Origin: Planctomycetaceae bacterium
GTDB lineage: Bacteria; Planctomycetota; Phycisphaerae; Phycisphaerales; SM1A02
Direction: 5' to 3'
Assembly (NCBI GenBank): GCA_947441435.1
Contig: CANETX010000005.1
Span: 1 to 38,851 of the forward strand
DNA length: 38,851 bases
Position 1 is the first letter of the stretch; the number at the start of each line of letters is the position of its first letter. Positions 15,264 through 22,928 of the stretch are shown piece by piece. The notes under the pieces were generated by a model that did not search any database, had not been told where the DNA came from, and saw nothing but the letters and a program-made list of their open reading frames with translations. The position numbers and the translations under genes were made by a program.

Positions 15264-15575
15264 TCACGAAACAGGGAGTTGCCAGTGGGCGTCGGCATCG
15301 CGCGAGAGCGCCTTCGCCGCCATCTTGATGCAGCGCAGGCAGATCACTGCCTCGGGGTAGGCCGGACTTCGACGGCAGACTTGCTCGCGATCTTCTTTGC
15401 ACATCGTGCAGGGAAGGGTGGGCGCGCCGAGACGGTCGTCGATGTCCGCGAGAACGCAGGCGCGATACGCCTCCGTCACGCAGGTGCCGCAGACACACGC
15501 ACCGAGATGACCCTCCACCATCGAACGGTCGTCGGTCCACGTGCTGTGGCAGAAGTCACAGAGCACGTCGGACAT
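15264..15575 (-). CDS. Small protein with two ClpX-like zinc fingers
   Basis: A 103-residue cysteine-rich protein with eleven cysteines. The first cluster (C6, C9, then C29, C32, plus C27 and C40) has the C-x2-C ... C-x2-C spacing of the N-terminal zinc-binding domain of ClpX. The second cluster (C56, C59, then C79, C82, plus C67) repeats it and is followed by a helix (IKMAAKAL). No ATPase domain is attached. In ClpX this domain dimerises and recognises adaptors or substrates, so this could be an adaptor-type or scaffold protein, but the function is unknown. ATG 15575 is the start because it directly precedes the first finger; the frame extends upstream without coding character. It precedes trmB and is divergent from the histidine kinase gene. 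Confidence 0.72.
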   Translation of the reverse strand: MSDVLCDFCHSTWTDDRSMVEGHLGACVCGTCVTEAYRACVLADIDDRLGAPTLPCTMCKEDREQVCRRSPAYPEAVICLRCIKMAAKALSRDADAHWQLPVS

Positions 15576-15682
15576 CTCGACATGGGATGGATTGGTTCCG
15601 TCGCGGCGCACGCGATGAGGGTAGAGGCCAGCGGGAGCTCGGTGCACGTCGATCCGGTCACTCGCTGCGCTACCCTTCAACC

Positions 15683-17248
15683 ATGGCTCGAGGCCCCTCG
15701 CTCGCGACGAAGTGCCAACTGTTGTTCGGCGGGGCGGTGCTCTTGATTCTGGCGGGTGCGCTTGTCGTGCCGTGGTGGCGCCTCGAAGGCGTCGTCGAGG
15801 AGGGACAGCGGGAAATGTCCCGCCAACTCGCCGAGACCTGGCTGCGAAACGGGTTCGCCTTGTCGCGGACCGAGGGGATTCCCATTCCGATCCGCGTTGT
15901 CCCGGTCGATGAGCTCGAGGGTGCCGCAACGCTCGATCCCTTCGTCGAGCAGGCCTATCGGCGGTTTCAGTCGGATAGCAAGGACACCGAATCGTTCTCG
16001 TCGCAGCGCAGTTCCCAGTCGATTGTCTACCGCTACGCGAGGGCGCTGAGAGAGAGCGAGTGGCGCGCGATCCAGGATCGCCCATTCGTCGACTTTTCCC
16101 CACGGGCCTCGGAGACCTCGCTCGCCGATCCCCTGCGGGCCATCCTCGTCATCGAACGGACGAGTCCGTTCGCGGCCAACCAGATCGCCGCGAACCGGTG
16201 GTCGATCATCATTGGAGGGACGGTCGCAGTCGCGCTCGCGACGGTCGTCTTCTCGCTCATCCTCACTCGGCTCATCTTCAGCCCCGTGCGCAGACTGACC
16301 GACGTCGCGCAGCGGGTGGAACGGGGAAACCTGACACTGCGGACAGGGCTGCAAACGGGGGATGAATTCGAGGAACTCTCGCGCGCCTTCGATGGCATGC
16401 TCGCGGAGATGTCCAAGGTGCAGGAGTCGCTCCGGGCGATGAACCAGTCGCTCGACCTCAAGGTGGTGGAACTGTCCGAGGCGAACGTCGGACTGTTCGA
16501 GTCGAATCGGCTCAAGAGCGAGTTCCTCGCCAACGTCTCGCACGAACTGCGCACGCCGCTCAACTCGATCATCGGTTTCGCCGACCTCCTGGACGAGCTC
16601 GCGCGCAACGATGCGGCAGCGGATCCCAAGCGGCGCCGCTACATCACCAACATCCTGACGAGCGCACGCACGCTCCTCGACATGATCAATGAACTCCTCG
16701 ACATGGCGAAGATCGAGGCGGGGCGAATGTCGCTGGCGATCGTCCCGGCAAGCGTGGGCGATGTGCTCGAGGGACTCGAGACCATCATGCGTCCTCAGGC
16801 GATGGCCCGTGGATTGTCGCTCGCGGTCACGATGGAGCCAGACCTTCCCAGCGTCGAGACGGATCCGGGCAAGCTCCAGCAGATCCTCTACAACTTCCTG
16901 AGCAACGCCATCAAGTTCTCGCCGGAAGGAGGGACCATTCGCATCGTCGCGCAGGCGGGCGGTTCCGAGGACCGTCGCTCCGTGAGGATCAGCGTTGCCG
17001 ACGAAGGGCCGGGAGTTCCCTACGACCTTCAAGAGACGATCTTCGAGAAATTCCGGCAGGTCGATGCGAGCCACACCAAGACGCACGGTGGGACAGGACT
17101 CGGCCTCGCGATCTGCCGTGAACTCGCGGAAATGCTCGGCGCGACGGTGGGCATTGTGTCAGAGCCCAGACGGGGATCGACTTTCTTCGTCGAAGTCCCG
17201 CTGTTCTACCGGGCGCGCGAGCGCAAGCCACTCCTCGGCGCTCCTTGA
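15683..17248 (+). CDS. Membrane sensor histidine kinase (HAMP-HisKA-HATPase)
   Basis: A 521-residue two-component sensor. TM1 is at about 12-32, a periplasmic sensor region at about 33-170, and TM2 at about 172-197. A HAMP linker (SPVRRLTDVAQRVERGNL) follows, then a coiled segment and HisKA with the phosphorylated H287 in NVSHELRTPLNS. The HATPase domain has the N box (QILYNFLSNAIKFS), G1 (DEGPG), F box (IFEKFRQVD) and G2 (GGTGLGLAI). Every catalytic block is intact. No receiver domain is fused and no response regulator gene is in the window, so its partner must be elsewhere. ATG 15683 starts the first membrane segment; the frame is open to 15587. The upstream neighbour is divergent by about 107 bases. 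Confidence 0.94.
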   Translation: MARGPSLATKCQLLFGGAVLLILAGALVVPWWRLEGVVEEGQREMSRQLAETWLRNGFALSRTEGIPIPIRVVPVDELEGAATLDPFVEQAYRRFQSDSKDTESFSSQRSSQSIVYRYARALRESEWRAIQDRPFVDFSPRASETSLADPLRAILVIERTSPFAANQIAANRWSIIIGGTVAVALATVVFSLILTRLIFSPVRRLTDVAQRVERGNLTLRTGLQTGDEFEELSRAFDGMLAEMSKVQESLRAMNQSLDLKVVELSEANVGLFESNRLKSEFLANVSHELRTPLNSIIGFADLLDELARNDAAADPKRRRYITNILTSARTLLDMINELLDMAKIEAGRMSLAIVPASVGDVLEGLETIMRPQAMARGLSLAVTMEPDLPSVETDPGKLQQILYNFLSNAIKFSPEGGTIRIVAQAGGSEDRRSVRISVADEGPGVPYDLQETIFEKFRQVDASHTKTHGGTGLGLAICRELAEMLGATVGIVSEPRRGSTFFVEVPLFYRARERKPLLGAP

Positions 17249-17263
17249 CTCTCACTTCCAGCG

Positions 17264-17306
17264 TTTCAATCAAGAGTGTGGTTCGGAACGTCACTATTGA
17301 TCGAAA
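17264..17306. repeat. 43-nt imperfect palindrome, left flank of AbiEi/DUF559 gene
   Basis: The outer arms TTTCAATCAA and TTGATCGAAA pair with one mismatch, then AGTG/CACT, a 2-nt internal mismatch, GTT/AAC and loop CGG. A 32-base core from AGTGTG to TCGAAA aligns to the palindrome at 18338-18384 with about seven changes. It lies 15 bases after the histidine kinase stop. It may be a REP-like element, a cassette boundary or a terminator. Confidence 0.75.
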
Positions 17307-17373
17307 CCCGGGCGAGTCCTGGAGTTTTGGGAAGATTTGGGAGAGGGGAGTGGCGCGTGGGTAGGGTCGGGCG

Positions 17374-18348
17374 GTGGCCAGGAGGGGTTCTCTCAGTACG
17401 CCAGAGCAACTCGTCGCGCTCGCGAAGGCGCAGGCGGGGCTTGTGCTTCGCTCTCAGGCGGTGGAGTCTGGTGTCGACTACCAATCGATCCGACTGAGAC
17501 TCAAGCGGGGCTACTGGGCTGAACACATGAAGTGCATTGCGATCGACCCGCGAAGCCCTGCAGGCGCGCTTCGCGACGCGTGGGCAATGGCACTTCATGT
17601 GGGAGAGGATTCCTGTGTCGTATCAGGGGTGACTGCACTCGAACTCTCTGGCATCGATCTCAGCAAGGGTCTTCGGGGCCCAAAGATCGCGCTTGCCACC
17701 GATGAAGGGTGCCACCGGGTCGCTGGAGTCCTGTTGCGGCGCAAGCATCCAGCCTCTCGGCGAGCGTGCCGCCATCGTTCGGGGATCAAGTATCAGGATC
17801 CGAGTGAGGCGATCATCGACATTCTCCAAGAAGTGTCTGATGGCCAGAGTCGCGACTGGTGCGACTTTGCGCTGCAGAGGCGCATCCTCTCGCCGGGAGA
17901 CTTGATGTCTGCTGTTGAGTGCCGGTGCTTCAGTGGGAGGGATGGTCTGGGTCGCTTGGAGCGCGCCGCCAAGTTTGCCTCTTCGGGTACCCAGTCCGTT
18001 GCCGAACGGTTGATGAAGGAGTTGCTCGATCGAGCACACATCGATGGATTCGTCAGCGACTGGCCGGTGTGCCCCGAGCGCGACGCGCCTCCGATGGCGC
18101 GGATTGATCTCGCTCATCCGCAACTCAAGATCGCGATTGAGGTTGATGGTCGTGCCTTTCACAGTGGTGGTCGCAAGTTCGAACAGGACCGCGATCGGCA
18201 GAACCGGCTCATGAACCTGGGGTGGCACGTGCTTCGCGTCACGTGGGAGATGCTCACTCTAGATCCGGGAGGTGTGTCCGGGGCTGTGCGAGACGCGATT
18301 GTCCTTCGATCTACCTCTGCGCGCGCATCGCCACGGGTTTTTCGATAG
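17374..18348 (+). CDS. AbiEi-like N-terminus fused to DUF559/Vsr-like nuclease domain
   Basis: A 324-residue protein. The N-terminal 60 residues resemble the winged-helix of AbiEi-type antitoxins (LVALAKAQAGLVLRSQAVESG, IRLRLKRGYW). The DSCVVSGVTALELSGI block corresponds to the next AbiEi segment. The C-terminal 90 residues match DUF559, related to very-short-patch repair endonucleases: RIDLAHPQLKIAIEVDG, a following His, EQDRDRQN and GWHVLRVTWEML. Genes of this layout are best known from actinobacteria and sit in accessory DNA; activity has not been established. There is no AbiEii-like toxin nearby. The start is GTG 17374. Related palindromes lie on both sides, and the stop codon is inside the right one. 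The context suggests acquisition by transfer. Confidence 0.78.
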   Translation: MARRGSLSTPEQLVALAKAQAGLVLRSQAVESGVDYQSIRLRLKRGYWAEHMKCIAIDPRSPAGALRDAWAMALHVGEDSCVVSGVTALELSGIDLSKGLRGPKIALATDEGCHRVAGVLLRRKHPASRRACRHRSGIKYQDPSEAIIDILQEVSDGQSRDWCDFALQRRILSPGDLMSAVECRCFSGRDGLGRLERAAKFASSGTQSVAERLMKELLDRAHIDGFVSDWPVCPERDAPPMARIDLAHPQLKIAIEVDGRAFHSGGRKFEQDRDRQNRLMNLGWHVLRVTWEMLTLDPGGVSGAVRDAIVLRSTSARASPRVFR

Positions 18349-18384
18349 GAAGTGTGCTTCGCAAGCACACTTTTGATCGGAAAA
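18338..18384. repeat. 47-nt palindrome, right flank of AbiEi/DUF559 gene
   Basis: The outer arms TTTTTCGAT and ATCGGAAAA pair with one G-T wobble, then a 3-nt internal loop, then a perfect 10-bp stem (AAGTGTGCTT/AAGCACACTT) with loop CGC. TTTT overlaps the end of the inner stem, so it could work as an intrinsic terminator for the gene whose TAG (18346-18348) lies within it. Its similarity to 17264-17306 suggests a repeat family rather than a lone terminator. Confidence 0.8.
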
Positions 18385-18405
18385 CGGCAGAGGGGTCAGC
18401 GTGGG

Positions 18406-18711
18406 TCAGGGGGACTGTGCGAGTTGAGCCACGATCAGCGAGTCGGCGCCGGCGACGCGCTTGCGAACGGTGCTCGCGTCGAAGTGCGCGGGGAGTGTGG
18501 CGTTGGCCGTGGATAGGGACGCATCGAACACCTCGGCGACCGCGAGCGCGACTGCCGCTGGAGGGTCGCGTCCATCGGGGCTCCACCAGTCGTAGTCGAC
18601 CCACGCGAGCACGATCTTCGATTCGATCGCACTGCCACCCCTGCGACGCAGATCGAAGATCCAGCCGCGATCTCCCTCGCGCTCAGCGGCAATCTCAAGG
18701 GGAGCCATCAT
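18406..18711 (-). CDS. Small hypothetical protein
   Basis: A 101-residue soluble protein with no signal or membrane segment. It begins MMAPLEIAAEREGD and contains an aromatic patch (LAWVDYDWWSPDGRDPP) and an Ala/Val-rich helix. I do not recognise the family. ATG 18711 overlaps the stop of the upstream GT-C-like gene (shared TGATG), so it is probably co-translated as the last gene of a three-gene run with an MFS permease and the GT-C-like protein. The reading frame continues upstream to 18768, but that part complements the neighbour. Confidence 0.6.
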   Translation of the reverse strand: MMAPLEIAAEREGDRGWIFDLRRRGGSAIESKIVLAWVDYDWWSPDGRDPPAAVALAVAEVFDASLSTANATLPAHFDASTVRKRVAGADSLIVAQLAQSP

Positions 18712-20417
18712 GGATTCAAGGGTAGACCGAGCGCGCGGCGATAGACGCGCACATCGCCCTTGCCCCAATCGACCCAGCCGTCGAACGACGCCTCGAGCGT
18801 CCAGCGGTTCTCGAGATCGCGCGTGAGGGCTGGATCAAGTGCGTGGGGGTAGAGAACGATCAGCCACTCGGGCTCGCGCGTGAGTGTGGCGATCCCGCGT
18901 CCGCCGTAACCGGCGTTGTCGATCGTGCGGTCGGCGATCACGCCGTAGTACGCGGCGATGTTGTCGTGAAGGCCAGCAGCAGCGACCACCGCCGACTCGT
19001 CCGCTCGCGCATCGATGTACGCGACCGCGTCGCGGATCGGCTGTTTGGGGGGGAGATCGAGGACTTTGTCGATCCAGGCGAACGCGACCACGGACCCGGC
19101 CATTAGCAGCCCATACGGCATACGCGCGCTGTTCGGGGCCTTTGTCCGACCACGAACAATGTCTGAGATGCCGCAGGCGCCGGCGAGGATCGCCCCGGGA
19201 AGCGCAAACACCGCGAACCGGGCGTACATCCAGCTGCCGCCGAGCGTGACGAGCACGATCAGAATCGGGAGTCCGGCGAGCGTGAGGGCGAGGGGGATGC
19301 GGCGGGCGCGGTCGAGGAGCACGCCGGCGATCCCGAGGAGAACGAGGGGAAGCCAGAACACCGCATCCCACCACCACGAGCCGCTAAGGCCGAGGAGGAC
19401 TCCCAGCCCCTCGCGAGAAAAGAGCGTGGGTTCGTCGCCGTCGAGTGCACGGAATTCGCTCTGATGGTGAACGAGTTCAGGGATCAGAGGAGAGAGGAGC
19501 GTGAAGGCGGTGATGGCGGCGAGGCAGATCGCGAGGAGTCCCGCGAGCGAGTTGGCCTTTCGCATGCGCGTGGCCAACACGATGGCGTGGCCGAGCGGCA
19601 GCGCCACGAAGACGAGATGGGTCCACACACCCAGAGCGGCGAACAGCGCGTAGCCGAGGAACGCGAGGCACCCCCCTGTGCGGATCCCCCGCAGGAGCGC
19701 TGCGCTTGAGAGCGCCGCGAACAAGATCATCAGCGAGTAGCCGCGGGCCTCGACCGACTCGAGCACCATGATCGGCATGAGTGCGGCAGCCCCCGCGCAG
19801 AGGTAGGGAAGGGGGGCGAGCGGCGAACCTGCGTCGGCGTCCCCTCGGGAGACTTCGCGACCGAGCCACCAAAGTGCGGGGATGGAGCCAAGTCCGGCGA
19901 GGAGCGCCGGCGTCCGGAGAATCGGCTCGCTGACTCCATCGGCCAGTTCAATCATCCACGCAGTGAGCAGCGTGTGCAGCACATGATTCGACTGCACGAA
20001 GTAGGTGCCGATCGTCGCTCCTGCGCCGTACTGCGCATAGTCGAGGAGCGCCGAAATCTCGTCGTACCAGAGACTCTCCGTGAAGCGCGCGAGACGGAGC
20101 GCCACGCCGAGCGCGATCGCGAGCCACATCGCCGTGCTCCACCGCCTTCCAAGAGACAACGCCGACGCCGACGGCGCACCCGAGCTTGCGAGTCGCCCAA
20201 TCAGCAGGGGCAGTCCAACCCACGCGAGTGCCATCAACGCGCCCGCGATGCGAAGAAGCGCGGCTCCTTCGAGAGTCACCTCGCGCACCGCGACTCCGGC
20301 GCGCTCGGCGAGCAGGGGGTGGGTCAAGAACGCCGCGAGCGTTTGGGTCGGGATGAGCGCAACGGCAACTCCGGTGATCGCGACACTCCCGCACAGCACA
20401 GTCGAGCCCCACTTCAC
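18708..20417 (-). CDS. Polytopic membrane protein, GT-C glycosyltransferase-like
   Basis: A 569-residue protein with about 11-13 predicted membrane segments and a soluble C-terminal domain of about 110 residues. The segment SLWYDEI in the first large loop (about residue 115) is like the acidic motif of GT-C enzymes of the PMT/ArnT type, which move sugars from lipid-phosphate donors on the outer face of the membrane. RTPALLAGLGSIPALWWLGR is also typical of that family. The sugar and acceptor are unknown. Its ATG overlaps the stop of the MFS gene by 4 bases, and its stop overlaps the next small gene, so the three are probably one unit. A non-enzymatic DUF-type membrane protein is the main alternative. 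Confidence 0.75.
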   Translation of the reverse strand: MKWGSTVLCGSVAITGVAVALIPTQTLAAFLTHPLLAERAGVAVREVTLEGAALLRIAGALMALAWVGLPLLIGRLASSGAPSASALSLGRRWSTAMWLAIALGVALRLARFTESLWYDEISALLDYAQYGAGATIGTYFVQSNHVLHTLLTAWMIELADGVSEPILRTPALLAGLGSIPALWWLGREVSRGDADAGSPLAPLPYLCAGAAALMPIMVLESVEARGYSLMILFAALSSAALLRGIRTGGCLAFLGYALFAALGVWTHLVFVALPLGHAIVLATRMRKANSLAGLLAICLAAITAFTLLSPLIPELVHHQSEFRALDGDEPTLFSREGLGVLLGLSGSWWWDAVFWLPLVLLGIAGVLLDRARRIPLALTLAGLPILIVLVTLGGSWMYARFAVFALPGAILAGACGISDIVRGRTKAPNSARMPYGLLMAGSVVAFAWIDKVLDLPPKQPIRDAVAYIDARADESAVVAAAGLHDNIAAYYGVIADRTIDNAGYGGRGIATLTREPEWLIVLYPHALDPALTRDLENRWTLEASFDGWVDWGKGDVRVYRRALGLPLNP

Positions 20418-21769
20418 GCAACACGCTCGGGTGCTCGCGTTGCGAGGCTCGGTTCACCCGCCTCGGATTCGACGGGGACGCAGGGCGCCATCGCCCTGAC
20501 GTCTCCCAGTGTGTGGGTGGCGGGGATCCGCTTGAGAAGTGTGATCGCCCCCCAGCGCATCGCTGCCGACACGAGGAAGATCGTGACATAGCCCCAGCGA
20601 CCGACACCGAGAGCCTCGAGGAGCGCTCCGCCGAGAAGCGAGCCGATCACGAGCACGACGGCGTTGAGGAAGGCGAGCGACGTGAGCACACTCGTGCGCT
20701 CGCGCGGGTCCGTCCGCTCAAGGAGCAGGATGAACGAGGCCAGTTCATAGGCTGCCCAACTCGCGCCGCTCATGGCCATCAGTGCCATCATGAGCGCGAA
20801 AGAGGGGGGAAGCGCGAAGAGCACCGCATGGATCGTGAGGAGTATGGCACCGAACCGAAGCACCGCAGGGGCGCCGCGAGTTGCGATCAGGCCACCGAAG
20901 AGGCTCGATGCGACGCTCTTGGTGGCAAACAAGGTCGCTGCGCCGAGGAAGTACTCCCACTGCGAGAAGCCGACCTCGCGAAAGAGATACGACGGCACGA
21001 ATGGACTCGAGACCTGCGCTGCGAACTGGAATGCGAGCAGGAACACGACGAGCGATCGCTCGCGTCCCATGAGGGGCCGGACGAGGAGCGTCTTCAGCGG
21101 CACTCGCGAGTGCGTCCAAGAGCCTTGCGGCGGTTCGCTCTGCCGATGGAGGAACTGGATGGAAAGTCCTCGCCCCATCGATCCCATCAGGAAGATGACG
21201 CCGAAGGCAAGAAGGAGCAGCGACGGTTCCGCGCGTTCGCCACTGGCCTTCGCAGCATCGACTGCTCGCTCGCCGAAGGTGAGGAGTCCTCCCGCGATGG
21301 CGAGTCCGACGAGCGTCAGGATCTGGCAGACCCGGTTGCGTCGACCGAAGTAGTTCGCCCTGAGGCTTGAGGGGAAGAGCGCTGCGACCCACGCGCTCCA
21401 TGCCGGGCCTGCGCCGATCGCTGAACCCCAGTAGAGGGCGAACGCCAGCAGCAAGAGCCACGTCGGCATCGTTCCGACAACGGCTCCTGCGACCATCGGG
21501 ACGAAACTCGCGCACTGCACCGCCGCCGTCACGATGACCCATCGGCGCGGACTTCCGAGCCGCTCGACCCCCCACGGACCGATGAGTTGCAGCGCGGCTC
21601 CCGCGAGATAGGGGACGGTGAAGGCAAGTCCGGCAGCGACATCCCCCATGCCGATGGCAAGCGCAAACGGAATGAAGTACGTCTCGCTGACCCCCACCAT
21701 GAACGAGTAGGCCCCGCCGTCGGCGGTCGAATTCCAAAGATCACGGCGCAGCGCGCGCGATCGGGTCAT
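20414..21769 (-). CDS. MFS-type membrane transporter
   Basis: A 451-residue integral membrane protein with about 12 hydrophobic segments and a central charged loop (SEPPQGSWTHSRVPLKTLL), the layout of the major facilitator superfamily. The N-terminal half shows the usual short basic cytoplasmic loop after helix 2 (GVERLGSPRRW). The substrate is not evident. Its stop overlaps the start of the GT-C-like gene (ATGA). It begins 43 bases after the end of the Gly-rich secreted protein gene on the same strand, so transcription may come from far upstream. The C-terminal tail of about 40 residues is hydrophilic. Confidence 0.82.
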   Translation of the reverse strand: MTRSRALRRDLWNSTADGGAYSFMVGVSETYFIPFALAIGMGDVAAGLAFTVPYLAGAALQLIGPWGVERLGSPRRWVIVTAAVQCASFVPMVAGAVVGTMPTWLLLLAFALYWGSAIGAGPAWSAWVAALFPSSLRANYFGRRNRVCQILTLVGLAIAGGLLTFGERAVDAAKASGERAEPSLLLLAFGVIFLMGSMGRGLSIQFLHRQSEPPQGSWTHSRVPLKTLLVRPLMGRERSLVVFLLAFQFAAQVSSPFVPSYLFREVGFSQWEYFLGAATLFATKSVASSLFGGLIATRGAPAVLRFGAILLTIHAVLFALPPSFALMMALMAMSGASWAAYELASFILLLERTDPRERTSVLTSLAFLNAVVLVIGSLLGGALLEALGVGRWGYVTIFLVSAAMRWGAITLLKRIPATHTLGDVRAMAPCVPVESEAGEPSLATRAPERVA

Positions 21770-21812
21770 GGTGGAAGGTGTACACGAATCAGCGGGGAGT
21801 CCCCGCGATCGT

Positions 21813-22928
21813 TCAGGGAGGCGAGCCGAATCCCGAGCCCCCCGCGGAGCCGCTCACTGTTGCCGGAGTGAATCCGCGCAACTGCGAGAACGACATCGGT
21901 GCGGTCATGGAGACGTATCGGCCTCCACCGCCACCATCGAGCCCGCCCTGATACGGATTGCGCGGCGGGGGAAGGAAGTCGTACCCGCCGAGCGCACGGT
22001 GCACATAGTCCGGAGCTCGAACGACGAGGCAATCCTGCGTGTAGTCGATGAAGGCCCAGTCCGCCGCCCACGCCTCGGGTTCGACAGTGATCTTGATCAG
22101 TTCAATGAGGTTGCGGGCAACCGTCTCGCGCTCGGTCCGCGCGGGGCTTGCGCCAGCTTGCCCGAAGAGGCTGCCGCCACCTCCGCCGCCTGAACCACCG
22201 CCTCCGCCTCCGCCACCGCCGCCGAAGCCGCCGCCTCCACCCATTCCACCGCCGCCACCGCCGGTGCCACCGCCGCCTCCGCCACCGTTGTTCGATCCTT
22301 GGTTGAGCGCAGCGTCGATGTTGAAGTTTGGGGCGTTGTCGAAGTAGGGCACCTCATAAAGGAGGTCATTGATCGGGTAGAGCTTGGTCCGGCGGGCCGA
22401 TTGCCGCGACAAGTTCTCTTTCGTGCCGACCTCTAGGAATCCACGGCGCAACTGCCAGGTGCACTCGGCCTCGGCGGAGAGCTCTTCGAGGATCCCCTCA
22501 AGCGCGGAGAGGGCATTGATCCTCGCGAACTTCATGGTGATGGGGGCGTCGGGATCCATTCCCGTCGCATTGCGGTCGCTGCGCCAGCGGGCCATCATCT
22601 GGATTCCCAGAGTCTCTTGGATGTAGCCGACTGCTTCCTTCGCAGGGGTCTCGTCGAAGTCGATCGCGAGATCACTGTGGAGGAGCGCAAAGAGGATTCC
22701 CGCATCATTGGCGATGAGTTCGGTCGTGGCACCACGGTCCGCCACGGCCTGCTTCGGGGCCGGGGCGGGTACCGGTGTCGGCACGGGGGCAGGGGCCTTC
22801 GCCGTCGGAGTGGTCGGGTTCTTGGCCGGAGGAGGCGCCACTTTCGATTGCTCGACCGCGTGCGCGCCCGCGACCATGGAGACCGCCAACACAGCCGCGA
22901 TGGTCGATGCTCGGTGGTGGTGGGTCAT
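21813..22928 (-). CDS. Secreted protein with secretin-type N-domain and poly-Gly stretch
   Basis: A 371-residue protein with a signal peptide (MTHHHRASTIAAVLAVSMVAGAHA), a Pro/Ala/Lys linker to about residue 60 and a domain at about 75-185. That domain resembles the STN/N0-like segments of secretins and TonB-dependent receptors (IDFDETPAKEAVGYIQETLGIQM, ALEGILEEL, LYPINDLLYEVP). A tract of about 45 residues that is nearly pure glycine follows at about 205-255, then a second small domain (LIKITVEPEAW) and a Gly/Ser tail. No secretin barrel is present. Planctomycetes have many such proteins of unknown role. It overlaps the upstream secreted-protein gene by 4 bases, suggesting the two act together in the periplasm. 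Confidence 0.75.
   Translation of the reverse strand: MTHHHRASTIAAVLAVSMVAGAHAVEQSKVAPPPAKNPTTPTAKAPAPVPTPVPAPAPKQAVADRGATTELIANDAGILFALLHSDLAIDFDETPAKEAVGYIQETLGIQMMARWRSDRNATGMDPDAPITMKFARINALSALEGILEELSAEAECTWQLRRGFLEVGTKENLSRQSARRTKLYPINDLLYEVPYFDNAPNFNIDAALNQGSNNGGGGGGGTGGGGGGMGGGGGFGGGGGGGGGGSGGGGGGSLFGQAGASPARTERETVARNLIELIKITVEPEAWAADWAFIDYTQDCLVVRAPDYVHRALGGYDFLPPPRNPYQGGLDGGGGGRYVSMTAPMSFSQLRGFTPATVSGSAGGSGFGSPP

Noticed and set aside
22180-22300. Polyglycine tract as an assembly artefact
   Set aside because: The frame stays open on both sides and the glycine codons are mixed (GGC, GGA, GGT), which suggests real protein sequence, though copy number could still be misassembled.
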